The notes under the pieces: model-generated
The model's input: only the letters and a program-made list of their open reading frames with translations
The model's database searches: none
Told to the model about the DNA's origin: nothing
From: Noviherbaspirillum saxi
Lineage (GTDB): Bacteria > Pseudomonadota > Gammaproteobacteria > Burkholderiales > Burkholderiaceae_D
Length of the DNA stretch: 64,000 nt
Direction of reading: 5' to 3'
Assembly (NCBI RefSeq): GCF_003591035.1
Contig: NZ_QYUO01000002.1
Location: forward strand, 744,001-808,000
Translations under genes and position numbers: made by a program
Part shown: piece after piece, positions 1 to 8,814 of the stretch
Layout of the letters: each line of letters starts with the position of its first letter
Position numbering within the stretch: position 1 is the first letter of the stretch

Positions 1-297
1 TTCCACCCATGCCTGTCGTCCAAACAGCCGGTTGTTCCCGAAGAACTCGGCACCGGTGTCCGCAGTGAAGCCGTTCTCCAGCAGGAAAGCGGCGCGATTG
101 CCGCCACCCAGGTCTTCCACACCTTTAAAGATCAGGCGCGATGCTGCCATGTCCCCGTCACGCAACCGGGCTTGGCTTTGCGAGCCCTTCGCATAATCGA
201 TGCCCAGGTCGATGATGCCTGAAACTTGTACAGAGCTTTGTGCATGTGCGATGGCCGCGACCATACTGCAGGCCGTGGCCAGGACTAACTTTTTCAT
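1..297 (-). CDS. Gram-negative porin, N-terminal part (cut by window edge)
   Basis: The first 99 codons of a general-diffusion porin of the Burkholderiales Porin_4/OmpC type are visible, and the rest lies left of position 1. The protein begins with a Sec signal peptide (MKKLVLATACSMVAAIAHAQ, cleavage probably after AHA). It continues into the usual first strands: SVQVSGIIDLGIDY, then SRLIFKGVEDLGGGNRA and an AAFLLENGF stretch. The ATG at 297 follows a strong GGAGGAG ribosome site. It is the last visible gene of the minus-strand catabolic run that starts at 9621, after a 255-bp gap that could carry its own promoter. Inferred role: outer-membrane entry of the operon substrate. Confidence 0.9.
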   Translation of the reverse strand, partial: MKKLVLATACSMVAAIAHAQSSVQVSGIIDLGIDYAKGSQSQARLRDGDMAASRLIFKGVEDLGGGNRAAFLLENGFTADTGAEFFGNNRLFGRQAWVE

Positions 298-494
298 TCC
301 AGTCTCCTCCAAACGCTTGTTCTGTTCACAACGGCCGGCAATGCATGCGTCACTGGTCCGTCGCGGTCTTCTCCATTCACCGTCGCAGCCTGTGCATCCG
401 ACCGCGACACTCTCTTGGGCGACACCGATGTACACGTCGCCTCGAAGTCTTAGCATGCCATCACTTCTGCCCGATCAATCGATTTTGCCGCCGC

Positions 495-511
495 TTCCAT
501 CTATTGGGAAT
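495..511. promoter_or_regulatory. imperfect palindrome upstream of the porin gene (candidate operator)
   Basis: TTCCATCTATTGGGAAT is an imperfect dyad whose last ten bases (TATTGGGAAT) are identical to the right half of the perfect palindrome at 9686-9704, next to the IclR gene. The 255-bp gap 298-552 between the porin and Bug genes contains little else. Inference: a second binding site for the same regulator, driving the porin gene. Confidence 0.35.
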
Positions 512-552
512 CGATCTCATCTTTTCGCGGCGAAGGGCGATGGGAGCCGCAG

Positions 553-1533
553 TTACTCTGGCTTGATGTTATTGGTTCGAACAATCTCGCCCCACGCCTG
601 CATATCCCTGCGCACGGTGGCGCCAAACTCTTCCGGCGTCTTACTTGGCGACTCGGCCATGTTCATTTGCAGAAAACGCTCCTTTATTTCCGGCAGACCG
701 ACAAGCTTGGTGATCTCGGCATTTAACCGTTTGACGATGGCGTCGGGCGTGCCAGCGGGAGCGAATATGCCATACCAGCTGTCCAGCTTGAACGGTACAC
801 CCTGCTCACTAAGTGTCGGTACGTTTGGTGTCACCGGCGCACGCATGGTGCCGGAAATCGCCAAGGCCTTGAATTTACCGCTCTTGATGTACGGCAGAGT
901 TGAAACCGTGTCTGCAAACGCAACTTTCACGGTGCCGGCCGACAGATCCGTCACCAGCGGGCCCGAGCCGCGGTATGGGACATGGTTCAGCTTGATCCCG
1001 GTTTGCATCTTGACCGCCTCCATGGTCAAGTGTCCGCCCGAACCAATGCCCCATGAACCGTAATTGACGGGATCCGGCTGTTTCTTGACCCAGTCAATGA
1101 AAGATTTCAAGTCCTGGGCGGGAACGTCCGATGCGACGACCAGGTAGTTGCCGCTCGCGCCAATCTGTGCGACCGGCTTAAGCTCTTTCAACGTGTCGTA
1201 TGGCATGGCGGGCTGCATCGCCGGATTGACAGCGATCGCCGCAGCATAGGTAAACAGGATCGTATAGCCGTCCCCCGATGCCTTGGCAGCCGTCGTCTGA
1301 CCAATCAGGCCGTTGGCGCCGCCCTTGTTTTCGACAACGATGGTCTGTCCAAGCGCCTTGCCGAGGTGATTGGCGATCACCCGCGAAAAAATGTCGGTGC
1401 CGCCGCCGGGTGGAGTCGGCACGATCATGCGGATCGGACGTTCAGTCGGCCAGTCCGCGGCTGGGACAGTGGCGGCCGTGGTCAGCAATGCGGTCAGGGC
1501 GAAGGCTTGCAATACGGTTCTACGGGTGTTCAT
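553..1533 (-). CDS. Bug/TctC-family tripartite tricarboxylate transporter substrate-binding protein
   Basis: A periplasmic extracytoplasmic solute receptor of the Bug family, about 326 aa. It has a signal peptide (MNTRRTVLQAFALTALLTTA, cleavage near VPAADW). The family hallmarks follow: PIRMIVPTPPGGGTDIFSR near the N-terminus, VENKGGANG, the NYGSWGIGSGGH loop and VPYRGSGP. The ATG at 1533 is chosen over upstream ATGs because it has GGAG at the right distance and starts the signal peptide. No TctA/TctB membrane partners are nearby, as is usual for Bug genes in Burkholderiales. It follows the acyl-CoA synthetase gene by 64 bp and is probably co-transcribed. The family binds carboxylates; the ligand here is unknown. 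Confidence 0.92.
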   Translation of the reverse strand: MNTRRTVLQAFALTALLTTAATVPAADWPTERPIRMIVPTPPGGGTDIFSRVIANHLGKALGQTIVVENKGGANGLIGQTTAAKASGDGYTILFTYAAAIAVNPAMQPAMPYDTLKELKPVAQIGASGNYLVVASDVPAQDLKSFIDWVKKQPDPVNYGSWGIGSGGHLTMEAVKMQTGIKLNHVPYRGSGPLVTDLSAGTVKVAFADTVSTLPYIKSGKFKALAISGTMRAPVTPNVPTLSEQGVPFKLDSWYGIFAPAGTPDAIVKRLNAEITKLVGLPEIKERFLQMNMAESPSKTPEEFGATVRRDMQAWGEIVRTNNIKPE

Positions 1534-1597
1534 ACGGGTCTCCATTGTCGTCGCGTTGCATTGTGGTGCTGCTTTCAAGCAGCCGGCTTTTGCTGCG

Positions 1598-3709
1598 TTA
1601 TCGTGTTGACTGACTACGCCCGATCACGACCGCATCGAGCGCCATCGCACCCTGGCCAGCCGGCAGCGCGATGAAAGGATTAACATCGATTGATTCCAGC
1701 GTCTCCCCGGCCGCCATCGCAAGCTTGGACAATCCCACGATCGCTTGCGTCAGTGCATCGATATCGGCTGGTGCCGTGCCGCGGTAGCCGTGCAATAGTG
1801 GCGATAATTTCACTTCGTCGACCATTGCGCGTGCTTCCGTCGGACTGACCGGAGCGATCCGGAAGCTGACATCCTTCAGCAACTCAACGCTCACGCCGCC
1901 CATGCCGAACATGACGACCGGTCCCATGACAGGGTCGCGGTGCACGCCGAGGATGCATTCGACGCCGCCGCGCACCATCGGCGCGATCAGCACACCGTCG
2001 AGCTTCGCCGTCGGCGCCGCTTCATGGATACGTGCCATCATTTTGTCGTACGCTATCCGCACGGAATCCTCATTGGACAGACTCAGCACTACGCCGCCGA
2101 CGTCGCTCTTGTGGGTGATTTCGGAAGACAGGACTTTCATGACGACCGGGAATCCGAGCGAACCGGCAACAGTCACCGCTTCGTCGCACCGAGTGGCGAT
2201 ACGAGATGGCACCCCCGCCACGCCAAACTTGTTCAACAGCGCAAGCGAATCGATTTCATTCAGAGCACCGGGTGACAGCGCGACGTGTTTGATCACCGCA
2301 TCACGATCGATATGCTGAGTTTCGCGTTGCACCCGAAAGTAGTCCAGGGCGGCCAGCACGCGGATCGCGCTGGACGGCTCCTGGAATGACGCGCAGCCGC
2401 ATTCATCGAGCGCACGCTGATGCTCACGGGTGAACAGGGTGGAGAACATCACGACCCGTCCCGGGAATTCCGCGGTCAGTTTTTGCGCCACCTCCTTCTG
2501 CAGCGCCTGCATTCGCTCGGTCAACCCGGCGGCCGCGAGAAAAATGATCAAACTGCCGTAATCGCCGTCACGTAACATCACGCGCGCAGTATCTTCGATC
2601 AAGCTGACTTGCGAAGTGACTTGGCCGGTAATGTCGACCGGGTTGCGCGGTGCTGCAAACGGTACTTGCGCAAGCAGCCAGTCTTGCGCGGCTTGCGGCA
2701 TTGGTGCGACATCCAGTCCGTAGTCGGCGGCGTCATCGGCCATCAGCACGCCCACTCCGCCCGACACCGTCAACAGGCCCAACTTGCCTTTGCTTGGCAC
2801 GCCGCTGATCGATAGCGCATAGGCGATGTTAAAAAAATCCTCAATCGTGCGTGCGCGCCATGCGCCATACTGTTTGAATAATGCGTCGAACACCGCGTCA
2901 TTTCCTGCCAGTGATGCGGTATGTGAGGCAGCGGCTGCCGCGCCCAGCTCGGTCCGTCCGACTTTCACGACGACCACCGGCTTGCCGGCATCACGCGCGA
3001 GTGCAAGCGCCTCTTTTAACCGCTCACCGTTTTGGCAGCCTTCCATATAAGCCATGATGACCTTGGTATTCGGGTCGCTCGCCATCCATGCGATGCAGTC
3101 GGCGACCTGGATATCGGCTTCGTTGCCGGTCGTTACCCACACCGATAAGCCTAGCCCGCGCTCACGCGCCATCGCATAAGCGTAGGCCCCGAACGCACCA
3201 CTCTGACTAACGATGCCGATAGAACCTGTCTGTGCCCGACCGGAAAACACAACCGGAGAAAAGGTTGCATATATGCTGCGGGCGATGTTCATGAAACCCA
3301 GGCAGTTTGGTCCGACCATACGAATTCCGGCGGCACGCGCCTTGGCTATGAGCCGCTGCTGCGCTGCCTTGCCGTCTTCGCTGACTTCGGCGAAGCCTGC
3401 AGAAAACATCACGATGTTCTTTACGCCGGCGGCGATCGCATCGTCGAGCGAGGCGTCGACTGCAGCTGCAGGTATCGCGAAGATTGCCAGGTCAATCGGC
3501 TTTCCGACGGCGGCCAATGTCGGATATGCCTTCCTGCCCTGGATCTCGTCGCGTCCCGGGTTGATCGGGTAGAGCTCGCCGTTAAATCCGTAGTCGTTCT
3601 GGTAGGTGATGGGAATCGCGCCAATTTTCCCTGGCGTGGCCGAGGCGCCGACCACGGCGATCGACCTTGGAGAAAAAAAGCTGTCGAGGCTTTCGTTGAT
3701 GCGTGTCAT
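1598..3709 (-). CDS. ADP-forming acetate/acyl-CoA ligase (fused alpha-beta), Acs/Pat-like
   Basis: A 703-aa NDP-forming acyl-CoA synthetase. Domain order is a CoA-binding Rossmann domain (SIAVVGASATPGKIG at residues 17-30), two succinyl-CoA-ligase-like domains (SIGIVSQSGAFGAYAY near 163-178), then an ATP-grasp domain (about 480-690, with FPVVMKVLSSEITHKSDVGG). The conserved phospho-acceptor His lies in ASHTASLAG (His263). The reaction is reversible formation of an acyl-CoA from acid, CoA and ATP, giving ADP and phosphate. The ATG at 3709 has AGGAG upstream; the longer in-frame extension lacks family similarity. There is no C-terminal acetyltransferase domain, so this is a ligase and not a Pat protein acetylase. 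In the operon it probably activates an acid product; the substrate is unknown. Confidence 0.9.
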   Translation of the reverse strand: MTRINESLDSFFSPRSIAVVGASATPGKIGAIPITYQNDYGFNGELYPINPGRDEIQGRKAYPTLAAVGKPIDLAIFAIPAAAVDASLDDAIAAGVKNIVMFSAGFAEVSEDGKAAQQRLIAKARAAGIRMVGPNCLGFMNIARSIYATFSPVVFSGRAQTGSIGIVSQSGAFGAYAYAMARERGLGLSVWVTTGNEADIQVADCIAWMASDPNTKVIMAYMEGCQNGERLKEALALARDAGKPVVVVKVGRTELGAAAAASHTASLAGNDAVFDALFKQYGAWRARTIEDFFNIAYALSISGVPSKGKLGLLTVSGGVGVLMADDAADYGLDVAPMPQAAQDWLLAQVPFAAPRNPVDITGQVTSQVSLIEDTARVMLRDGDYGSLIIFLAAAGLTERMQALQKEVAQKLTAEFPGRVVMFSTLFTREHQRALDECGCASFQEPSSAIRVLAALDYFRVQRETQHIDRDAVIKHVALSPGALNEIDSLALLNKFGVAGVPSRIATRCDEAVTVAGSLGFPVVMKVLSSEITHKSDVGGVVLSLSNEDSVRIAYDKMMARIHEAAPTAKLDGVLIAPMVRGGVECILGVHRDPVMGPVVMFGMGGVSVELLKDVSFRIAPVSPTEARAMVDEVKLSPLLHGYRGTAPADIDALTQAIVGLSKLAMAAGETLESIDVNPFIALPAGQGAMALDAVVIGRSQSTR

Positions 3710-3738
3710 GCTGTGTTGTCTCCTGATGACGAATCTGT

Positions 3739-4992
3739 TCAGCGGATGCCAAAGGTGTGGGCACTGTCCTGCTCGATCATGTCGGCCGACACCTTGTACA
3801 GGCTGCGGGATACATAACTCGGTACTTGATCGGCACGCGCACGTAGCCATCCGGCTTTCAGTTGCCGGGCCTGAATCAGTTCAGGTGTGTCACCGGTCGC
3901 CGTGGCGAGTATGTCAATCACATGCAGTGCCAGCTGAAACTCGCCTTTGGCGGCGAGGGACTGCGCATGCGAAATCAATGCGCCCTTGTCGGCGATGGCC
4001 TGCACGACTTCGCGCCCGATATTCTCAGGGGAAGCCGGATGCAGGCTGGTCGGATTGCGGTCCCACCAGCCGTTCTCCGAACGATAGATGTCGCGTACGA
4101 TATAGTCCGGCGCGCCATAACTGGGGCGCATCCAGGGTACATCGAACAAGTGCTTCGGGTACCGGATCGCAGCGAGGATGTCGCGTTCGCCCATTCCTTC
4201 ATTAATCATCCGAACCACCTCGGCATGGAGCCAGCGCAGTGCCTTCGCAGTTACACCCAGGACCTGCTGCACCTCGTCTTCACCGGCAATATCCGGCCCG
4301 AATTCCCGTACCACCCTGAGCGGACGCAGGTCGCGCAGGTGATCAAGCGTGCTGGCCCAGCGCAAGGTATCGCGCATCGTGCGAAATGGCGTGCCGATAT
4401 TGGGAATGGAATCGATCACGGCGGCGCTGCCATAGAGAACACGTGAGTGCGGTACCCAGACCGCAGTCACGTCGTCGGTCTCCGACGGTGCCCATATCAA
4501 GTGAATGCGACGCTCACCCTTGCCTAGCACCAATTGGTGCGCATATGTCTGGTCCGGGTCGTGCAAGGCAATCTTGCCGCGCATACCGCCAGGCTTCATC
4601 CTGAACTGGATTTCGGCCATGCGTTCCTGAAGTCCAAGCGTAGTCCGATAGCGTTCATAGCGCGTGCGCACGCGTTCATGCGCGATGACCGTTGGCATCG
4701 CGTGGCCACGCAGGACGGCATCGTCACGCCACAATGGCACACCGACGTTATAGCCGACGTGACCATGGCTATAGCAGATCGCTACAACCGGCCGGGTGCT
4801 GACCGAACGCAGGTGCTCGATCATGCCGCGGGTGACCCGTCCGCCGGGGCCAGCGTCGACCACAACCAGGCCTTCATCGATTTCTGCCACAAACGATTGC
4901 CCCTGGCCCCTGAGCAGCCATACGCCGGCAGCGATCGGTTCAATGCCTGTGCCGGTGACAAGCGGAATGCCTTCATCCATTTCGGACGTCAT
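3739..4992 (-). CDS. alkylsulfatase-like metallo-beta-lactamase-fold protein with altered metal motif
   Basis: A 417-aa protein whose layout matches SdsA1/YjcS-type alkylsulfatases. It has an N-terminal MBL domain (LVVVDAGPGG at 42-51) and a central dimerisation helix region including GWWDRNPTSLHP. The C-terminus is short, without the SCP-2-like domain of full-size sulfatases (about 650 aa). The canonical HxHxDH zinc motif reads HGHVGYN here (His76 and His78 kept, the Asp and third His replaced by Gly and Tyr). The later PSETDD glutamate is present, but the second conserved acidic residue before PNIGT appears to be Ala or Ser. No signal peptide is seen. The ATG at 4992 has GGAGGAG. It may hydrolyse something other than an alkyl sulfate or use a single metal; function is unproven. 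Confidence 0.75.
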   Translation of the reverse strand: MTSEMDEGIPLVTGTGIEPIAAGVWLLRGQGQSFVAEIDEGLVVVDAGPGGRVTRGMIEHLRSVSTRPVVAICYSHGHVGYNVGVPLWRDDAVLRGHAMPTVIAHERVRTRYERYRTTLGLQERMAEIQFRMKPGGMRGKIALHDPDQTYAHQLVLGKGERRIHLIWAPSETDDVTAVWVPHSRVLYGSAAVIDSIPNIGTPFRTMRDTLRWASTLDHLRDLRPLRVVREFGPDIAGEDEVQQVLGVTAKALRWLHAEVVRMINEGMGERDILAAIRYPKHLFDVPWMRPSYGAPDYIVRDIYRSENGWWDRNPTSLHPASPENIGREVVQAIADKGALISHAQSLAAKGEFQLALHVIDILATATGDTPELIQARQLKAGWLRARADQVPSYVSRSLYKVSADMIEQDSAHTFGIR

Positions 4993-5048
4993 ATGTTCTC
5001 CTCCAACTTTTCGGGATATTGCGCGGGTCGATGAATCAGTGACAGCAG

Positions 5049-6032
5049 CTATTCCAACACCACGCCGGCTTGCTTGATGACGGACGCCCACTTCTGTACT
5101 TCCGCATCAATAAAGGTGCCCAGTTCGCTATTGGTCGATGGCGTCGGCTGCAATCCCAGTCCGATGAGTTTTTGCGTGATTTCCGGCTTGTTGAGTACCG
5201 CGTTCGCATCGCGATTGAGTTGCTGCACAATGGCTGCCGGGGTACCGGCCGGCGCGACGAATGCGAACCAGCCGTAACCCACCACTTCCGGCCCGCCACC
5301 TTCGGTGAAGGTAGGAGCGTCCGGGTAGACCGGTGTGCGTGCTTCCGACGCAACGCCGAGCACGCGTAGCTTGCCGGTCTTGACGTGGGACAAGGCACTT
5401 GTGATCGCCGTCAGCGCGGCATCGACCCGGCCGCCGACGAGGTCGGTATACGCGGCGGCGTCACCCCGGTAATGCACATTGGTGACCTTGAACTTCCCCT
5501 TGATCCCGAACAGTTCGGCCGCAAGGTGCGGACCGGAGCCGATGCCCGGAGAGGCGAATGTCACGCCGCCGGGCTTTTCGCGTGCCATCTTCACAAAATC
5601 AGCCACCGAGCGCACTGGCGAATCGGCAGGGACGGTCAGGAAGACCGGGCCGGTGACGCGCGGGCCGACCGGCACAAAGTTTTTATGGATGTCATACGAG
5701 GTCTTGATACCGGCGGACGCCGTAATCGCAAAGGGCGCGGCCGCCCATAACAGGGTATAGCCGTCGGGACGGGCGCGCGCCACATAGTCGTTGGCGATGC
5801 GCGTACCGGCGCCGGACTTGTTTTCGACGACGAATGGCTGGCCATATTTGGCTTCCAGTTCCTTGGCAATGATTCGCACCGATATATCATTGGACCCGCC
5901 CGGACCATACGGCGAAATGATGGTGACGGTTTTCGTTGGCCATGCCTGCGCGTGGGCGACGCTGGTGAGGGCGGCCAATGTAAACGCGGCGAGATGGGCG
6001 GCGTATACCGGGAACGATTTTTTGTAGTCCAT
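5049..6032 (-). CDS. Bug/TctC-family substrate-binding protein
   Basis: A 327-aa periplasmic binding protein with signal peptide (MDYKKSFPVYAAHLAAFTLA, cleavage near AHAQA). Family motifs are VTIISPYGPGGSNDIS, VENKSGAGTRIA, TFASPGIGSGPH and VHYRGDAAAYTDLVGG. Three close ATGs exist (6047, 6038, 6032); 6032 is chosen because GAGGAG lies 7 nt upstream. It starts 12 bp after the stop of the upstream DUF1254 gene and is clearly in the same transcript. It presumably captures the operon substrate in the periplasm, although no membrane permease genes are present. Ligand unknown. Confidence 0.92.
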   Translation of the reverse strand: MDYKKSFPVYAAHLAAFTLAALTSVAHAQAWPTKTVTIISPYGPGGSNDISVRIIAKELEAKYGQPFVVENKSGAGTRIANDYVARARPDGYTLLWAAAPFAITASAGIKTSYDIHKNFVPVGPRVTGPVFLTVPADSPVRSVADFVKMAREKPGGVTFASPGIGSGPHLAAELFGIKGKFKVTNVHYRGDAAAYTDLVGGRVDAALTAITSALSHVKTGKLRVLGVASEARTPVYPDAPTFTEGGGPEVVGYGWFAFVAPAGTPAAIVQQLNRDANAVLNKPEITQKLIGLGLQPTPSTNSELGTFIDAEVQKWASVIKQAGVVLE

Positions 6033-6043
6033 ATTCATTCTCC

Positions 6044-7363
6044 TCAAGCGAGGTGTGTTATCGAGGGATACACAAAGGTCTTGTTCAGATGCGCGGCATG
6101 CGGGACGTACAGGCGTAGTGTCAGGTAGAACGGCGCAGCAGGTGCCGGAACCCAGTTACCATGCAGATCAGCGTCGGCCGGTGGCTGGGCGCCAAAATAC
6201 AGGCTCAGTCCGCCGTCCGAAGCAGCGCGCAGAGTCGGAGAGCGGTCACCCAGCGAGTAGCGGTTCAAGGGGTTGTCTACCAGCATGCAGTCCGCTTTGT
6301 CGTACAGCGTGACGGACCAGAAGGCGCCGACCTGCGGCAGTTGACCAGGCGGAAAGTGCAACTCGTACGCATGTCGGCCATCGAGCGGCGCGCCGTTGCC
6401 ATCGCAGTCGGCCATGATGTACATCGCCTCTTCAATGCCAAGTGCGCCGATGTAATTGCGGGCTACCTGCGCGCGTGCGAAATAATTGTCTCCATACGAC
6501 TGATGCACCTCTACCGGCAGGAACCAGCCGCCGCCAAGTGCCGACGGCTGTGGTGCGCCGATCTCGTCGAGTACCGCGCGGATCCCTCCCTCCAGCGCCG
6601 CAAGTTGGCTTGCGTAGAGCTTCGATGACGATGCCTGTGGACCGATGCCTAGCTGCGCAAAGCGGGCAACCAAGGCCGTTTCTTGTACCGGCGGTGGGTT
6701 GGTACGCAAGGCGTGTGCGACCACATCAACAAAGCGTGCCGCGTCAGCAGGCTGTTCCTTGGGCTGCATCCCGACGTCGAACCGCCGATGGGCTGCGGAT
6801 CCATCCAGTGCCGTCAAATGGAATGTGTCCTGGAATGCATGTGCGGCCTGTAAATCCTCAGGTCCGGCGGTCATGATGCGTCCGATGATCCAGACGGCAT
6901 TGGTGGGGCAGGCGATAGGGGTTGCACCCTCGGGCAGCTCGCCGGTCCAGCTGGGTCCGTGCAGGACATACCTGCCTGCGGCGTTGCCTGTCGTGCGGGT
7001 GCCAATATAAGCAAACGGATTGGAATAGAAATCGAGCAGGCCCAGCACATAGTAACGATCGCCGCTGTCAGGCACGTGGATCAGCACCGGAGCCTCGGAC
7101 AGATCTAGCCAGGCGTTGGTGTACAAGGTGTCATTGTTCGGAGTGACGACCTGACGATGCTGTGGTCCCAGAAGCTGTCGGGTATGAATGAAATGGTTGA
7201 CCCAGCGTAATGCCGAATCCGGAGAATCGCCGGCAAACGCGCCTGCTGCATCGCGACGCGGGCAGGTCATCGCGCGCATGCGTGCCATTTCGTATAGCGG
7301 CAAGGTATAGAGGATCGCATCGCGCAGCAGTGCGGCGTTGGCGGCGTGGGTGTCCGTATGCAT
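6044..7363 (-). CDS. DUF1254/DUF1214 domain protein (second of a tandem pair)
   Basis: A 439-aa protein with an N-terminal DUF1254 region (RQVVTPNNDTLYTNAWLDL near residues 75-95, DRYYVLGLLDFYSNPF after it) and a C-terminal DUF1214 beta-sandwich (YELHFPPGQLPQVGAFWSVTLYD, then YSLGDRSP). The family is biochemically uncharacterised. Members are usually exported, but no signal peptide is seen here. It has exactly the same length as its upstream neighbour and shares its motif order, so the two are probably tandem duplicates or subunits of one complex. The ATG at 7363 follows GGAGACACC. The 9-bp spacing to the upstream gene indicates one operon. Confidence 0.85.
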   Translation of the reverse strand: MHTDTHAANAALLRDAILYTLPLYEMARMRAMTCPRRDAAGAFAGDSPDSALRWVNHFIHTRQLLGPQHRQVVTPNNDTLYTNAWLDLSEAPVLIHVPDSGDRYYVLGLLDFYSNPFAYIGTRTTGNAAGRYVLHGPSWTGELPEGATPIACPTNAVWIIGRIMTAGPEDLQAAHAFQDTFHLTALDGSAAHRRFDVGMQPKEQPADAARFVDVVAHALRTNPPPVQETALVARFAQLGIGPQASSSKLYASQLAALEGGIRAVLDEIGAPQPSALGGGWFLPVEVHQSYGDNYFARAQVARNYIGALGIEEAMYIMADCDGNGAPLDGRHAYELHFPPGQLPQVGAFWSVTLYDKADCMLVDNPLNRYSLGDRSPTLRAASDGGLSLYFGAQPPADADLHGNWVPAPAAPFYLTLRLYVPHAAHLNKTFVYPSITHLA

Positions 7364-7372
7364 GGTGTCTCC

Positions 7373-8692
7373 TTAATCAATGCGGCTTACGGCCGGAATC
7401 ACGTATTGCCCGGCGATGAAGCCGGCACTCGGGTGATACAGGCGCAAGATCAGGTAGAAAGGGCCACTGGGCGCGGGAAGCCAGTTCGCGGTGTCGGCTG
7501 GTGCCTCATGACTGATCGTGATGACCAGGCCGCCGTCATTCTCCAGTCGCAAGCCGGGCGTGCGGTTGCCGATCGCATAGCGGCCAATTGGATTGGCAAT
7601 GAAATAGAAATCCTTGCCGTACAGGGATACCGACCAGAAGGCCTCTGCCGGCGGCAACATGCCGGGAGCAAAGCGCAGCTCATATCGGTGGGCGCCATCG
7701 AGCAGCTTGCCGTCGCCGTCGTAGTCGCCCAGCGCATATACCGCTTCATCTGCGGACAGTGCGCCCAATCCTTTCATTGCGGTAGTGGCGCGCAGGAGAT
7801 AATCGTCCCCCCATTTGCCCAGCTTCAGGCTATAGCCCCAGCTTTTCTTGAACTGACTACGGGTGTTGGCCTCGACGAGCTTCATCCCCTGCCGATAGGC
7901 GTTGATAAGTCCCTGCACAACCACGGGCTTCAATCCCGCCACGTCGACACCTTCTTCGATACGGATGCCGACACGGCGCAGCAGCGCCGGCAGGCCAAGT
8001 TCATGCGGCGCCGGCGGAAATTCCTTTAGTGCGGCAAACAGATTCTGGAAGAAGTCGATTGCAGCGTCGTCACCGCCCACCCATTGATCGACACAGGCTG
8101 GCCGGCGGCTGCCCGGATGGTCGGTAATGGCAAATCCCGACTGAAAGGAGCGCGCGGCATCCAGGTCATGCTGTCCGTTGACCAGTACCCGCCCCAGCAG
8201 CCAGACCAGTGTGGTCGGGCAGCGCACGTCGTTAGCGTCATCGCTGCCGGTGGAATATTCCGGTCCGAGCAGACGATACGTGCCGCCCGTTGCCGGCACG
8301 TTGCGAATGCCGAGATTAATGAAGTTGTCCGTGAAGGCGTCCAGCAGTTCCACCACGAAGTAGCGGTCGGGATCTGGCCGGGCAGGAATGGCAAGCGTTA
8401 CCGGACCATCGGCAAGATTGATCCAGCCGCAGAAATACAGCAAATCATTGGCCGGCGTGACGATGTCACGATCCTCGTGCGTCCATTGCCGCTGGCTGGC
8501 CGACAAGGCATTGATCGGTGCGCGTCCATATCCGGTGACTTCGGCGACTGATGTCTGCAGCCGGCAGGTCCTGATCGATTCGGTTAACGGATAGCCGTAA
8601 ATGACGAGTGGAATGGCGGCGGACGCGACATAGGCTTCCAGTGCCGAGGTGTACACCGGTGTGTCGTACACCGGCGTGGCGGGATGGTTCAT
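7373..8692 (-). CDS. DUF1254/DUF1214 domain protein (first of a tandem pair)
   Basis: A 439-aa DUF1254/DUF1214 protein. Visible blocks are DIVTPANDLLYFCGWINLADGP, PDRYFVVELLDAFTDNFINLG, TLVWLLGRVLVNGQHDL, and near the C-terminus YELRFAPGMLPPAEAFWSVS with YAIGNRTPGL. The family has no established reaction. The ATG at 8692 is preceded by AGGAGACAAGC; the 78-codon in-frame extension upstream reads as non-coding. It is the first structural gene after the IclR gene (122-bp gap) and leads the operon that runs to 553. No signal peptide is present. It may form a heteromer with the 6044-7363 product, since equal-length tandem paralogues are often retained as complexes (inference). Confidence 0.85.
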   Translation of the reverse strand: MNHPATPVYDTPVYTSALEAYVASAAIPLVIYGYPLTESIRTCRLQTSVAEVTGYGRAPINALSASQRQWTHEDRDIVTPANDLLYFCGWINLADGPVTLAIPARPDPDRYFVVELLDAFTDNFINLGIRNVPATGGTYRLLGPEYSTGSDDANDVRCPTTLVWLLGRVLVNGQHDLDAARSFQSGFAITDHPGSRRPACVDQWVGGDDAAIDFFQNLFAALKEFPPAPHELGLPALLRRVGIRIEEGVDVAGLKPVVVQGLINAYRQGMKLVEANTRSQFKKSWGYSLKLGKWGDDYLLRATTAMKGLGALSADEAVYALGDYDGDGKLLDGAHRYELRFAPGMLPPAEAFWSVSLYGKDFYFIANPIGRYAIGNRTPGLRLENDGGLVITISHEAPADTANWLPAPSGPFYLILRLYHPSAGFIAGQYVIPAVSRID

Positions 8693-8814
8693 GCTTGTCT
8701 CCTGAGTTATGCAAAAGTCTTTACCAAGGGCCAACGCTTCTGGCGGCGTCGTACCCGTCTTGCGATCGTCTCGCGCCCAGGGTATTGCCCTGACTGCGGG
8801 TTTTTCTACTTCCT

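Noticed and set aside
200..1063. Plus-strand 287-codon ORF near the left edge
   Set aside because: Antisense to the Bug gene and the porin start, which both have signal peptides and ribosome sites.
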